Shown: positions 38,075-48,835, counted from the first letter of the stretch. The stretch is DNA of 64,000 nucleotides from CAVVIO01 sp963748095 (GCA_963748095.1 CAVVIO010000005.1:1-64000), one strand, 5' to 3'. Notes: generated by a model not told the origin, from the letters alone. Program-made: numbers and translations.

Positions 38075-38560
38075 TTATTCAATATCAATTTTATAACCAT
38101 CACTGCGAATATTTTCCGCAACACTCTGGGCATATTCGAAATCAAAATAAACTTTTGGTTTATGGCGGGCAAAAACAGGGTAACGTCCTACAGCATCTTC
38201 AGAGTTAAGATAATTGTATCCAACCAGGTATAAATCCGATCCAGTCATTCTGAGCTTAAATACCGGACGATGTTTACAAATCTCTAATACCTCTTCTAAT
38301 TCAAACTTTGTGATATCAGGATCATGTTTTAATTTAACTGTTTTTACAATTTCATCACTGAAAGGTTCTTTTGTAAAATGGAGATCAAAGTTCTTAACGT
38401 AGCACGAAAGGACTACAGCCTCATCCCTGATTACCGCTGGTTTTTGCTCATCACCTACCAATCTGATATTGATTCCATTACGTGAAAAAAGTGACTTCAA
38501 CCGTTTATTTCTCCTCGCCACCATTTCCTCCAACGATTCATTCCTTCTCATTTCTAACAT
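38075..38560 (-). CDS. hypothetical protein
   Basis: 161 aa, not recognised. A charged helical N-terminus (LEEMVARRNKRLKSLFSRNGI) is followed by alternating strand-like segments (AVVLSCYVKNFDLHF, PVFKLRMTGSDLYLVGYNYL, KVYFDFEYAQSVAENI). There is no signal peptide or membrane segment, so it is likely cytoplasmic. The M at residue 4 is an alternative start. It is divergent from the exonuclease gene. The codon pattern looks coding and no other frame competes, but the function is unknown. Confidence 0.65.
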   Translation of the reverse strand: MLEMRRNESLEEMVARRNKRLKSLFSRNGINIRLVGDEQKPAVIRDEAVVLSCYVKNFDLHFTKEPFSDEIVKTVKLKHDPDITKFELEEVLEICKHRPVFKLRMTGSDLYLVGYNYLNSEDAVGRYPVFARHKPKVYFDFEYAQSVAENIRSDGYKIDIE

Positions 38561-39045
38561 ATTTTTAAGTACTAGTAAATTAATTTAGATTATCCAATTC
38601 ACAAAAATAACAGAAAATTTATTCCTTGTAGCATTAACAACAAATTTAATAAAGTTTGATTGATTATTTCCTAAAAATATTATGTGAACCGTGTAATTCA
38701 CTTTATTAACGCATAACTAAAAAACTATCAAACAAATGAGTTTGGATTCTTTTTATGACAATTTCTCTGATGATATGCTTAAAATATAAGGAAAAAATTA
38801 ATTTTTCACTTCCTTGCAATAATTTTCATAATAATTATATAGATTTACACCACTTACCAAAATTCTATTACACGCGCTAACAGAAAAAGCCTTGCTCCTT
38901 TTGCAAGGCTTTTTGATTAAATTGAGTCAGAATTTATTAGTACTATTTTAAATCAGTTATAGAAAGAAGAAAACTGAAAAATGTTAATAACACAACCATT
39001 CCCAAAATACATTTACGCACCGGATTCATTAAATTTACAATTGAA
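38561..39045. other. intergenic region between divergent genes
   Basis: 485 bp without a supported gene. It contains a clear terminator-like hairpin at 38884-38913, unexpected between two divergent genes. Confidence 0.5.
38884..38913. terminator. orphan intrinsic terminator
   Basis: AAAAGCCTTGC pairs perfectly with GCAAGGCTTTT across a short TCCTTTT loop, and TTTTT follows on the plus strand (AAAAA on the other side makes it bidirectional). No annotated gene ends here: the left gene starts at 38560 going left and the right gene starts at 39046 going right. It may end a small RNA or act as a leader attenuator. Confidence 0.7.
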
Positions 39046-40332
39046 ATGTATGCCATTATTGATATCGAAACCACCGGAGGAAGTCCTGTAAATGAGAAGA
39101 TTACAGAAATTGCTGTATTTATTCATAATGGGCAACAGATTGTGGATGAATATACTACACTGATTAATCCGGAGAAGAAAATCCCGTATAATATTACCAG
39201 CTTAACTGGTATTACAAATGATATGGTGGCCGATGCCCCAAAATTCTATGAAGTAGCCCGGAAAATTGTTGAAATAACGGAAGATAAAGTGTTTGTTGCC
39301 CATAATGTAAGTTTTGATTATAATTTTATACGACAGGAATTCAAAAGACTCGGTTATCAGTATGAACGTGAAAAGTTATGTACAGTAAAACTAAGCCGTA
39401 AATTAATTCCCGGACTTGCGTCGTATAGTCTGGGCAGATTATGTGATGCACTGGGGATACAGGTTACCGGCCGTCACAGGGCAGCCGGAGATGCGCTTGC
39501 TACTGCCAGTCTATTTAGCATGTTACATACGATCAATAAAAATTCAGGTTCCGGGTTGCTGGAACTACCGGGAATATCGAAAAAAGATCTTCATCCAAGC
39601 CTGGATATTGAAAAAGTGAAAAAACTGCCCGAAGAAACCGGTGTATATTATTTTTATGATGAAAACCAACAACTGGTATATGTTGGTAAAAGTAAGAATA
39701 TCCGGAGCCGGGTGTTCTCTCATTTAGGCAATTATACCACTAAAAAGGGTATGGAAATGATGCAGAAGATCGTTGATATCGATTACGAGCTTACCGGCAG
39801 TGAACTTATCGCATTACTGAAAGAATCGGATGAAATTAAAAAGAACAAACCCATTTACAACCGCCAGCAACGCAGGAATATGTTTTTATATGGACTTTAC
39901 CGGTATACCGATAATGCAGGATATATTCGATTCGCCATTGAAAAAAATAATAAAAAAACGGAATTACCGCTAACAACTTTTTCCTCGTACCGTGAGGCGC
40001 TGAATTATCTGGGCAAACTGATCGACGAATACCGGTTGTGTCAGAAACTTTGCGGATTATATACTTCCCATAGTGCCTGTTTTCATTACGAAATAATGGA
40101 ATGTGATGGTGCCTGCATCGGAAAGGAATTACCGGAAAGTTACAACTTGCGTGCTCAGCAGGTTGTTTACCTGCACAGATATGAACATGATAATTTTTTC
40201 ATTATCGACACAGGTAATTACGATGACGAGATCAGTGTGGTTAAAATTGAAAAAGGAATGTACATTGGCTTTGGCTATATGCAACAGGACGCAATTATCG
40301 GAAAATCCGCAATTATTGCACGATTGTATTAA
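39046..40332 (+). CDS. DnaQ-like exonuclease fused to a GIY-YIG (UvrC/Cho-like) nuclease
   Basis: 428 aa. Residues 1-165 form a DEDDh 3'-5' exonuclease of the DNA polymerase III epsilon type (YAIIDIETTGG with D6/E8, HNVSFDYNFI, HRAAGDALAT). Residues about 190-275 form a GIY-YIG nuclease domain (GVYYFYDENQQLVYVGKSKNIRSRVFSHL ... ELIALLKESDEIKKNKPIYNRQQR) as in UvrC and Cho. The C-terminal part keeps a Cys-rich CQKLCGLY...ACFHYEIMECDGACIG segment that resembles the linker of Cho-like proteins. Such fusions also occur in actinobacteria. It is likely a DNA repair nuclease; partners are not in the window. Confidence 0.85.
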   Translation: MYAIIDIETTGGSPVNEKITEIAVFIHNGQQIVDEYTTLINPEKKIPYNITSLTGITNDMVADAPKFYEVARKIVEITEDKVFVAHNVSFDYNFIRQEFKRLGYQYEREKLCTVKLSRKLIPGLASYSLGRLCDALGIQVTGRHRAAGDALATASLFSMLHTINKNSGSGLLELPGISKKDLHPSLDIEKVKKLPEETGVYYFYDENQQLVYVGKSKNIRSRVFSHLGNYTTKKGMEMMQKIVDIDYELTGSELIALLKESDEIKKNKPIYNRQQRRNMFLYGLYRYTDNAGYIRFAIEKNNKKTELPLTTFSSYREALNYLGKLIDEYRLCQKLCGLYTSHSACFHYEIMECDGACIGKELPESYNLRAQQVVYLHRYEHDNFFIIDTGNYDDEISVVKIEKGMYIGFGYMQQDAIIGKSAIIARLY

Positions 40333-40432
40333 ACCCTTCAGTGATAACCGTGATACTCATCAGATTATAAGGAGTTACCTGCGGAAAAACAGAGTGAAAA
40401 TGATTCTTCCTTTTGATTAGATAAGGCAAATA

Positions 40433-40908
40433 CTATTCATTTTCAAGCATTTTCCGGCCTTCTTTTATATATTTCTGTTGTTCTTTCCCCATAGCAGGAT
40501 ATTCAAGATGCATCTCTTCCAGTTTTGTAACCAGTATTTTTGACACCAGCAATCGCATGTATCTTTTATCATCCGCAGGTATTATATACCACAGCGCATG
40601 TTTTAAAGAGGTATGCCTTATCATTTCCTGATAGGACTGCTGGTAATCATTCCAGAATTTCCGCTCTTCAATATCGCCTGTAGTGTATTTCCAGTTTTTT
40701 TCGGAATTTTCAATCCGTTCGAGAAAACGTTTCTTTTGCTCATCTTTTGATACATGCAGGAAAAACTTAATTACCTGTGTGCCATTAAGTGTGATATGCT
40801 TTTCAAAATCGTTAATACTTTCGTACCTGTATTTCCAGAAATCTTCTGTAATATCCTCCTGTTTTTTTAATTCCCGGTAACCGCTGATTCAGAATTATTC
40901 CATAATGT
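40433..40908 (-). pseudogene. polyphosphate kinase 2 (PPK2) remnant
   Basis: The C-terminal part of a PPK2-family polyphosphate:nucleotide phosphotransferase. Reading the minus strand I find NQRLPGIKK, then, after removing one A from a run of seven at about 40862-40868, QEDITEDFWKYRYESINDFEKHI, GTQVIKFFLHVSKDEQKKRFLERI, WNDYQQSYQEMIRHTS and WYIIPADDKRYMRLLVS to the stop at 40433. The N-terminal half with the Walker A motif is absent: the frame meets stops just upstream and the mnmE start follows at 40969. It is a non-functional, truncated copy. Confidence 0.8.
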
Positions 40909-40968
40909 TTCTTTTGTCAGGTAATATATTATAATAGAATAAACCTAATTTTGTAAAAAATAAACTGT

Positions 40969-42382
40969 ATGCAAGATCATGATACAATATGTGCTATTTC
41001 CACGCCTAGCGGTAAAGGGGCTGTGGCTATTATCCGCCTCAGCGGGGAAAATGCATTTAATATAACCGGTTCAGTTTTTCAACCGGCAAATGAAAAGAAA
41101 TATTTGGCAGATCAGCCTGCAAATACCATCCATTTTGGTAGTATTATAAACGATTCGGATACGATTGATGAAGTGCTGATCAGCTTATTTAAAGCACCAC
41201 ATTCCTATACGGGCGAAGATGTTATTGAAATTTCCTGCCACGGATCTTTATATGTACAACAAAAAATTCTGGAGTTACTTATAGAAAAAGGCGCACGAAT
41301 GGCCCGTCCCGGAGAATTTACACTGCGCGCTTTTTTAAACGGAAAACTAGACCTTTCGCAGGCCGAAGCAGTAGCCGATCTCATCTCCTCCTCTTCACGC
41401 TCCGCTCACAAAGTAGCGGTAAAACAAATGCGCGGCGGTTTTTCGTTGGAAATAAAAAAACTGCGTGACCAGCTGCTCAACTTTATTTCACTAATTGAAC
41501 TCGAACTCGATTTCAGCGAAGAAGATGTAGAATTTGCCGATCGTAAAGCTTTTAAAAAACTGGTAACTAATATTGAAAACCTGCTTAGCCAGCTTATTCA
41601 GTCTTTTACTTACGGGAATGTTATTAAAAACGGTATCCCCGTTACAATAGTGGGACAGACAAATGCAGGAAAATCCACTTTACTGAACCTGATCCTGAAA
41701 GAAGAAAAAGCGATTGTATCCGAAATTGCAGGTACTACCCGCGATGCCATTGAAGACACGATCGTACTGGATGGCATTCAGTACCGTTTTATCGATACGG
41801 CAGGTTTGCGTGAAACGACTGACACTGTTGAATCTATGGGCATTGAACGTACCTACAATAAGTTGCGACAGGCATCAATTGTAATTTTAATGATTGATAT
41901 TCGCAATCAGCTGGAAGATATTCTCGGGGATATCAATGATATCAGGAAACATATGGATGTCAGAGGAAAAACACCTGATCGTTGTTTTAAACAAAGCAGA
42001 CATGATAGATGATCCGGAGGAAACGGAAGAACTTGTTACTGGACTAAAAGAAATAGTTCCTGCAGATGTGCCGTTAATTCAGCTTTCTGCTATGCTGGGA
42101 ACGAATATTGAATCGTTGACTGACGAATTGAAAAATGCTGTCAACGATAGCGAATATGATGAAAATGATGTAATAGTTACTAATGTTCGCCATTTTGAAG
42201 CATTAAAACATGCTCATGAGGCAATTACCAGGGTTAATGAAGGTATTGACGCCTCCATTCCGGGCGATCTGCTGGCGGTGGATATACGTGAATGTTTGCA
42301 TTACCTGGGTGAGATTACCGGTGAGATTACCACCGATGAGATTTTGGGGAATATATTTAAGAATTTCTGTATCGGAAAATAG
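40969..42382 (+). pseudogene. mnmE: tRNA modification GTPase MnmE, frameshifted
   Basis: MnmE with MnmG makes the (carboxymethyl)aminomethyl modification of tRNA wobble uridine. The N-terminal tetrahydrofolate-binding domain starts TICAISTPSGKGAVAIIRLSG; G1 is GQTNAGKSTLLN, G2 TTRDAIED and G3 DTAGLRET in the first frame (40969-42012). G4 (LNKADM) and the C-terminal FCIGK (the conserved CxGK tail) lie in the second frame, ending at 42382. Dropping one A from the run of five at about 41967 gives ...VRGKHLIVVLNKADM, the normal family sequence. The gene is highly conserved, so a sequencing error is more likely than loss. Repaired length is about 470 aa. Confidence 0.88.
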
Positions 42383-42453
42383 TTGTAATCCACAATTTAC
42401 ATATTATTATAAATCAACTAGTTAAATTACTAGTGTAAAAATCAGGAATATGT

Positions 42454-42479
42454 AAAAAACCGGATGATCCCGGTTTTTC
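42454..42479. terminator. bidirectional terminator between convergent mnmE and GloVer genes
   Basis: AAAAACCGG pairs with CCGGTTTTT around a short ATGATC loop; A- and T-runs serve both directions. Confidence 0.8.
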
Positions 42480-42492
42480 TGTATGATTGGTT

Positions 42493-45392
42493 TTATTGTA
42501 TTTCTATCTTCTTAATAACCAGTGAATCTTCTGCAATAATTTTAAGGGTATAAATACCTGCGGCCAAACCAGAAACATTAACAGATGATTGGCTGTTAAT
42601 CAGCTTTTTCCTTACAAGCTGTCCATTAAGATTAATAATTTCAACTGTTGCAGGTTTACCGTCCGGCAGTTTAATATATAATTTATCAGTTGCAGGAACA
42701 GGAAAAACTTTAATATTGGAATCGCTTAGGTTTTGTATTTGTGTATAATTGCTGGTTGTTACGTTGGCCGGATTTCCTGTTGCAGTAGAAGTCAGGTATT
42801 GTTCTGTACCGGTATCTCCTGTATATTCCACTACCATTACGCGATATGTGGTATTTGAAGCAAGACCTTCTACAGTAACAGTTTCACCTGTTAGGTTTCC
42901 GTTTGCAATACAATACCAGCCGTTACCCGTTATTGAACCCTGCCCAAAAGTAGCATCAGCAGTGTAAGTAATGCCATTGGAAAGTGCCGGTACACCTGAA
43001 TTGCCCTGACAAATAAATACGGCTCTGTTATCGCCATCACCAATGGTAAAACTAACATCGATCCGGCTCGTATCAATATTTGTAAACTGAAGATTAGTTG
43101 CCTGACTTGTTACTCTTAACCTGTATGTAAAAATTGTCCCTATACCATCCACGCCACCTGCCTGGCAGGTTCCATAAAAAGTTAAGTTATTAAGAAGAAA
43201 AATCGAACTTGGACTGCCTCCATCGTTTATATAATCAAAATCTAATACTTTCTGATAACTATTATCGCTGACATTTAATCTGAACATCGTACCATAACCA
43301 TATATTCCACCTCTGCTGGTAGTGCCAAAAAGTGAATCGCCAGTCAAAATTAATGATCCGTAAGGATTAGATCCGTTAATCCCGTCAAAATCATATAGTT
43401 TTTGAAAGTTACTTCCATCTAGGTTGATTTTGTAAATAACACCTAAATTATTTTCTCCACCATATTGTGTTATACCATACAATGAATCGCCAATCAAAGT
43501 TAATGAACCCAAAGGGATTGACCCATTGGTCCCATCAAAATCAAATACTTTCCGAAATCCATTACCGTTTCGGTTGATCTTGTAAATAACACCGTAACTA
43601 TTCTTTCCCCCACTCTCGGTTACACCATATAATGAATCATCAACCAACGTTAATGATCCGGAAGGATAATATCCTACATTATCTGAATATTCAAAATTAA
43701 ATAGCTTTTGAAAACCACTTCCATTCCTGTTAATTTTATATATAGCACCATAACTTCCTCCACTAATTTTAATAACACCATATAATGAATCACCAACCAA
43801 TGTCAATGGTCCGATAGGATTTTCTCCATTTGTTATATAATCAAAATCAAATAACTTCTGGAAACCGCTTCCATTCCTGTTAATTTTAAAGATAACACCA
43901 GAATTATCTCTCCCTCCTACTTCAGTAACACCATACAACGAATCACCAACCAAGGAAAATCCCCTCGAAAGGTTGTATCCACTATCGGCGTTAAATGTAA
44001 ATAATTTCTGATATCCTGTACCATCCATTTCGGTTTTGAAAATGAGCCCTAAACCATTATTGCCTCCTTTATTAGTTGTTCCAATTAAGCATGACCCATC
44101 GGTAAACAAACTGTTCGGGTTAGCCCCCTCTATGGGCATTACAGAGAAATCTTTTAACTTGTAAAATTCATTCCCAGTTGTATTTATTTTAAAAATTGTA
44201 CCACCATGACCATATCCTCCTGTAGAAGTCATCCCATATAATGATGCCCCAACAGACGTTAAAGAACCACGAGGTGCTCCTCCTTCATTTGTTCCAAAAT
44301 CAAGCAGTTTTTGAAATCCTGTCCCATTTCTGTTTATTTTAAAAATTTCACCATACTGATTTGTACCACCGCTTTTAGTCATACCATAGAGAGAATCTCC
44401 CACGAAAGTCAAAGAGCCAGCGGGCATTGATCCTTCATTTGATCCATCAAAATCAAGTAGTTTTTGAAATCCAAAACCACTTTTATTTATCCTAAAAATA
44501 GCACCTATGTTATTCGTCCCACCTTTGCTGGTCATGCCATACAACGAATCCCCCATAAGAGTTAATGAACCATAAGGAGTTGCACCACTATTTGTTCCGT
44601 CAAAATCAAACAATTTTTGAAATCCTGTACCATTCTTGTTTATTTTAAAAATGACACCTTTGTTATTAGTGCCACCCATGCTTGTCATACCATACAAGGA
44701 ATCACCTACAAGAGTTAATGAACCTCTTGGATTTGCCCCTTTGGTAGTTGCATCAAAATCAAGCATATTTTTGATATCCGGTACCACTTCTTATTTATTT
44801 TAAAAATAACACCATTATCTATTCTCTACCACCATATACAGCCATGCCATAGAGAGAATCACCTGCAAGGGTTAGTGAACCATCTGGATTCGCTCCTTTA
44901 AGTGTATAGTCAAAATCAAGCAATTTTTGATATCCGGCACCACTTGTATCTATTTTGAAAATAACGCCCCTGCCAAACTCCCCGCCATAGAACAGTCATC
45001 CCATATAACGAATCTCCTGCAAGAATTAATGAACCATAAGGATGTGATCCACTGGTTTTACCATCAAAATCAAACAGCTTTTCAAATCCGCTGCCATCGG
45101 AGTTGATTTTAAAAATAGCTCCTAAATTGTAAAGACCACCCCCCGAGGTCATTCCATATAAAGTTTGATTAGCGTAAATTAAATTTGTATAAATGGGCTT
45201 GACAAAGTATTAGTATTATTCATCAACCTGAAAATCATACAATTTGGTAAATTGGGCATAAAGGCTTTGAGTTGCCATAATTATCAGTACTACCAGTAAT
45301 GTATATATCCGACTAAATTTGTTTAAGAGATTTTTGTGTTGATAAGAAATATGGATGTCTACAACATTTCGGTAATGATTATTATTTTTCAT
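42493..45392 (-). pseudogene. GloVer-repeat surface protein with T9SS tail, 5' part broken
   Basis: A protein of tandem ~36-residue GloVer-type repeats (GSLTLVGDSLYGMTSxGGxNxxGVIFKINxNGTGFQKLFDFDG), at least a dozen in the intact 764-codon frame 42493-44787. Then a fibronectin-III-like region (NTTYRVMVVEYTGDTG) and a T9SS sorting domain (VFPVPATDKLYIKL...GIYTLKI). The true start is probably ATG 45390-45392, followed by a signal peptide (YTLLVVLIIMATQSLYAQ). Between about 44780 and 45230 I count about six indels: for example AAT-AAG-(A)-AGT restores KINKSGTGYQK and GTT-(C)-TAT restores TVYGGEFGRG. It is either decaying or poorly sequenced. Beta-propeller-like surface role; ligand unknown. Confidence 0.78.
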
Positions 45393-45868
45393 GGGTTTGA
45401 AAATTTTTACATGAAACTAAAGAATTATTTGATATAATCAAATTGCATACTTAATAAGATCAATTTTGACAATACCATGTAAACCTTTAAAAATAAGAGA
45501 TACAGGTGCTTTTTTAAGTTCAAGTGGGTTGTCTTACCTATAATTTAGGTACTAATAAGTAGATGGAATTTAATCATCAACTACATTTTTTCTTATACAT
45601 ATCTCCTGACTATACTTGTTGATTTGCACTTTGTTTCTCAAGCTTTTGTAAGTAATTGATAATCAATTATTGTTAATTTTTGTGTCAGAAAACAGCTTAT
45701 TTACTAATATTTATACTTAATTAAATTTTACCTGAGTTATCTATTCGGATTTATTATAGTTAGTGTCGGCAAAAAAACTCCATTTTCCGCGATACGCTTG
45801 TCAGAAAATTCCTCATTTATATTAAATAAAATTAAGGACTTAAGTAAAATAATCATTATACAAAGGCT
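45393..45868. other. intergenic region
   Basis: 476 bp, AT-rich, with no gene, hairpin or repeat that I can support. It separates the GloVer gene from the end of the patatin-like gene. Confidence 0.5.
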
Positions 45869-48112
45869 TTATTCCAACAGATTTATTAAACGGCTAATCT
45901 CCTTTTCATTTGCACCTGAATGTATTGATTTTAGAATTATTTGCTTTTCATGTTTTGTCAAATGCCAGCTCAGTGAAATTTTTTTATTTGGAGAGCCCAA
46001 ATTTAATTGTACGAAATAAAATTTACCTGGAATAACCTTGTTTAAAGAGTATAAAAGTTGAAGATAGTTCGTTTTTTGAATTGCCGACAAATTAGATATC
46101 ACAGACTTGGCTGGCTTCAGTATGTTAGAAATAATAGATGGCTTATTATAGTAATATTCATTATAATCACTATTCTCATCGAGACTTATAATTATAACCC
46201 CATCCGTATTATCCTTTATCCATTTCTGAAAGAAAATTATAAAATTATAAGCTGTCAAATATCCAAAATCGTCATTTATCCCCGCATCAAATACTGTTAA
46301 GGTCGGAGTTCCCGGTAGCTCAATCTGCGGGCTGACGTAAGGAAAACTTGCAGACATCCGAATTGCGGAAAGGAACCTAAGACTATCTGATCCAAAGTTT
46401 CTGTAATGGTAACGAAACTCTATATTTCGCAAACTATCTGAATAACCTGATTTAACAAGGTATGAAACATTCAAAGGCGAAATAATAAGTCTTGAACCGG
46501 TATTCATTATTGTGGGATTAAAAATCAGCATGGGTACTAATCCCATTTTTTCCGGCTCATAATAAGCTGATAAAGGTTTATCTAGTACCGGCCCCAGGTT
46601 TTTATTTACAAACTTTTCAAACATATAAGCCCGATCCTTGTAATAGCTGTACCCATTATATGAAAAACTTTCCAGTCTGAAAAACCAATCACTCAATGAA
46701 AAACTGTAGAGAATTGGGTTTAAAAGATCTTTTGACAACCGATCAATATAGGTGTATGAATAATAGCTTTTATTTTTCCCGGTTAAATGATCGAGATAAA
46801 GCTCCCGCAGGTAAGCGGCGCCCAACATTCCTCCTGATGCGCCGGTTATTAACTGGGTGTGTTTTAAAAGAGATCCATTGGTCAGACTGTCTATGTAACC
46901 TAATGAGAAATAAGTCCATAATGCCATTTTAAGTCCGCCGCCACTTGCGCAAACCAACACCATTTTAGGTTTACTATGCAAACCTGCTACATTTGAATTT
47001 TTATCTTTCCATTTTTCAAGAATAGAAATAGTCTCCAGAGAATCTTTCTCATAATCACCGTGTTGTAAAATATTAATATTCCCCTCTCCTGATTTATAAT
47101 TAAGCCCGTATGCACTATTATTCCAGTTAGTTTTGGAAGAATAGAAATAATTGATGCCAAATAAGAATAGTATAAGAAATGATAAGGTCCATTTCTTAAA
47201 AAAGATGTAGACCAGGGTAAACATCAACATGATTACTGTAAATATCAGCAATATACTTGCTCCTGCAGGTAAAATAAGGAATACATCATCTTTCATTTGC
47301 CCCCGGACAATGATAAACACCAATATCGCTATTACATAGTAGAGAACATTAAAATGCTGATGGTAAAGTATGTTCGTCAGGATGGTTTTGTTATAATGCT
47401 TATATTTACGGGCTTTTCCAATTTTTAAGAACCCCCTGAGATAAAACTCAACATTAACCTTACCGTATGCTCCTGAATATATATTCTGAATTTTAGTGTC
47501 CCTGTCCTTTTTATAGTTTTTAAGAGCTCCTTTGAACCATTTCTTCTCTATCTTCTCTGTGCTGAAAGTGTATATTGAAGGAAGTCCTTTTACAAAAAGA
47601 TAGAAAAGTCCGAATGACAGATATACAAAAATTAATATGCCCGAAATAAATGACAGGCAGTTTAATAGTATTTGACCTGATGGAATCAGATCCTGTACTC
47701 TTTGGTTTTTGATGCTTTGAAACAGATATATGGCTATATATATAAAAGGTATCACAGAATTATTTATTGCAAAAACATAAAACGGCCTCGAAACTGCAGC
47801 TATAAATGGATACCGGTGAATCATTGTCACATAAGATGAAACATGAAAAGCCATGATAAAACTTCCTGTTACCAATCCCAAAAAAAGGAAGGAGATTATT
47901 CCTGAATTACCCTCATGTTCAGGGCTTAAAAATAATGAGGGTATTCCAAAATCTATTCCGAGAATATTTAATGTGATTAAGAAAGGTAAAAGCCAGATTA
48001 GCAAATAAAGTTGATAATTCCTCAAATAGGAAACTAAAATCTGAATTGGATAAAAATTGTATAATGACCTTAAAAAAAAGAATGATTTTTTAAAGTGGTC
48101 TTTTAAAAACAT
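45869..48112 (-). CDS. multi-pass membrane protein with patatin-like phospholipase domain
   Basis: 747 aa. About seven to nine hydrophobic helices occupy residues 25-325. The rest is a patatin-like lipase domain with the oxyanion loop CASGGGLK (388-395), the nucleophile elbow GASGG (Ser426) and the dyad Asp609 in FDAG. Patatin enzymes remove acyl chains from phospholipids or other lipids with a Ser-Asp dyad. The membrane half does not resemble a known transporter; it may place the lipase at the inner membrane. It is divergent from tetR. Confidence 0.78.
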   Translation of the reverse strand: MFLKDHFKKSFFFLRSLYNFYPIQILVSYLRNYQLYLLIWLLPFLITLNILGIDFGIPSLFLSPEHEGNSGIISFLFLGLVTGSFIMAFHVSSYVTMIHRYPFIAAVSRPFYVFAINNSVIPFIYIAIYLFQSIKNQRVQDLIPSGQILLNCLSFISGILIFVYLSFGLFYLFVKGLPSIYTFSTEKIEKKWFKGALKNYKKDRDTKIQNIYSGAYGKVNVEFYLRGFLKIGKARKYKHYNKTILTNILYHQHFNVLYYVIAILVFIIVRGQMKDDVFLILPAGASILLIFTVIMLMFTLVYIFFKKWTLSFLILFLFGINYFYSSKTNWNNSAYGLNYKSGEGNINILQHGDYEKDSLETISILEKWKDKNSNVAGLHSKPKMVLVCASGGGLKMALWTYFSLGYIDSLTNGSLLKHTQLITGASGGMLGAAYLRELYLDHLTGKNKSYYSYTYIDRLSKDLLNPILYSFSLSDWFFRLESFSYNGYSYYKDRAYMFEKFVNKNLGPVLDKPLSAYYEPEKMGLVPMLIFNPTIMNTGSRLIISPLNVSYLVKSGYSDSLRNIEFRYHYRNFGSDSLRFLSAIRMSASFPYVSPQIELPGTPTLTVFDAGINDDFGYLTAYNFIIFFQKWIKDNTDGVIIISLDENSDYNEYYYNKPSIISNILKPAKSVISNLSAIQKTNYLQLLYSLNKVIPGKFYFVQLNLGSPNKKISLSWHLTKHEKQIILKSIHSGANEKEISRLINLLE

Positions 48113-48193
48113 GATTTTATTTTAAATATATGTAAAAGATCAATCATATTGAAAGTATAATTTTATTAAAATCTAAAAATAAATCCAATTTTA

Positions 48194-48225
48194 TTTGGTC
48201 AGAATAAAAATCTGATTTATCTTTG
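48194..48225 (+). promoter_or_regulatory. tetR promoter, Bacteroidota type
   Basis: TTTG at 194-197 and TATCTTTG at 218-225 (48,000 series), with 20 bp between, match the Bacteroidota primary sigma consensus TTTG-N19-21-TAnnTTTG exactly. The operator starts at the last base of the -7 element, so repressor binding would block transcription start. Confidence 0.7.
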
Positions 48226-48240
48226 TAAGTAATTACTTAC
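48225..48240. promoter_or_regulatory. TetR operator, tetR side
   Basis: GTAAGTAATTACTTAC is a perfect 16-bp palindrome, 4 bp before the tetR ATG. The half-site GTAAGTA recurs in the 48857-48868 site before the export operon. Confidence 0.75.
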
Positions 48241-48244
48241 TTAT

Positions 48245-48835
48245 ATGAAACGACAAAGTACAGAAATACGGCAGGAACAAATCAAGCAGGCAGTACTTGA
48301 TATTATTTATACCGATGGACTAAAAAACTTGTCAACAAGAAACCTTGCAAATAAGATTGGGATGAGCGAAGGGACTATTTTCAGGCACTTCCCTACCAAG
48401 CAAAATATTGTATTATCCATTATCAAAGATGTTCAAAACGAATTTATTGGTTCATTGCGCTCCATTGTCAATGTAAATAGTGATCCAGAAAAACGGTTAT
48501 ACAAATTCATATTGCAAACAACCCGTTACCTTATCGAAAATAAAGGCATTACTGTTTTACTATTTTCAGAGGCTTCACATAACAATGATGTTACCCTTAA
48601 AACCAACCTGATGCAGATTTTTAACAGTCAGAAAAATCTGGTGAGCAAAATTATACTCGATGGAATTGCCACTGAAAAATGGGACGATAAAATTCCTGTT
48701 GAAAATATTGCGATGATGTATATGGGTATCCCGGTATCGTTAAATATAGAACTTGCACTTAATGGTAGTGAATTAAATATTAATGATTTCTGTAATAAAA
48801 TGTTTCATTTATTAATGAAGTTGCTTGCTAAATAA
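48245..48835 (+). CDS. TetR-family repressor
   Basis: 196 aa with an N-terminal TetR helix-turn-helix (LSTRNLANKIGMSEGTIFRHFPTKQNIVLSII). The C-terminal ligand domain is helical and diverse, of the AcrR type. Palindromic operators stand at its own start and directly before the export operon, so it probably represses itself and the operon until a toxic ligand appears. It uses the clear promoter at 48194-48225. Confidence 0.9.
   Translation: MKRQSTEIRQEQIKQAVLDIIYTDGLKNLSTRNLANKIGMSEGTIFRHFPTKQNIVLSIIKDVQNEFIGSLRSIVNVNSDPEKRLYKFILQTTRYLIENKGITVLLFSEASHNNDVTLKTNLMQIFNSQKNLVSKIILDGIATEKWDDKIPVENIAMMYMGIPVSLNIELALNGSELNINDFCNKMFHLLMKLLAK

Noticed and set aside
38735..38790. 17-codon frame beginning MSLDSFYDNF in the 38561-39045 spacer
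   Set aside because: It is too short, with no conservation evidence or clear ribosome binding site; it may be chance or part of a small RNA.
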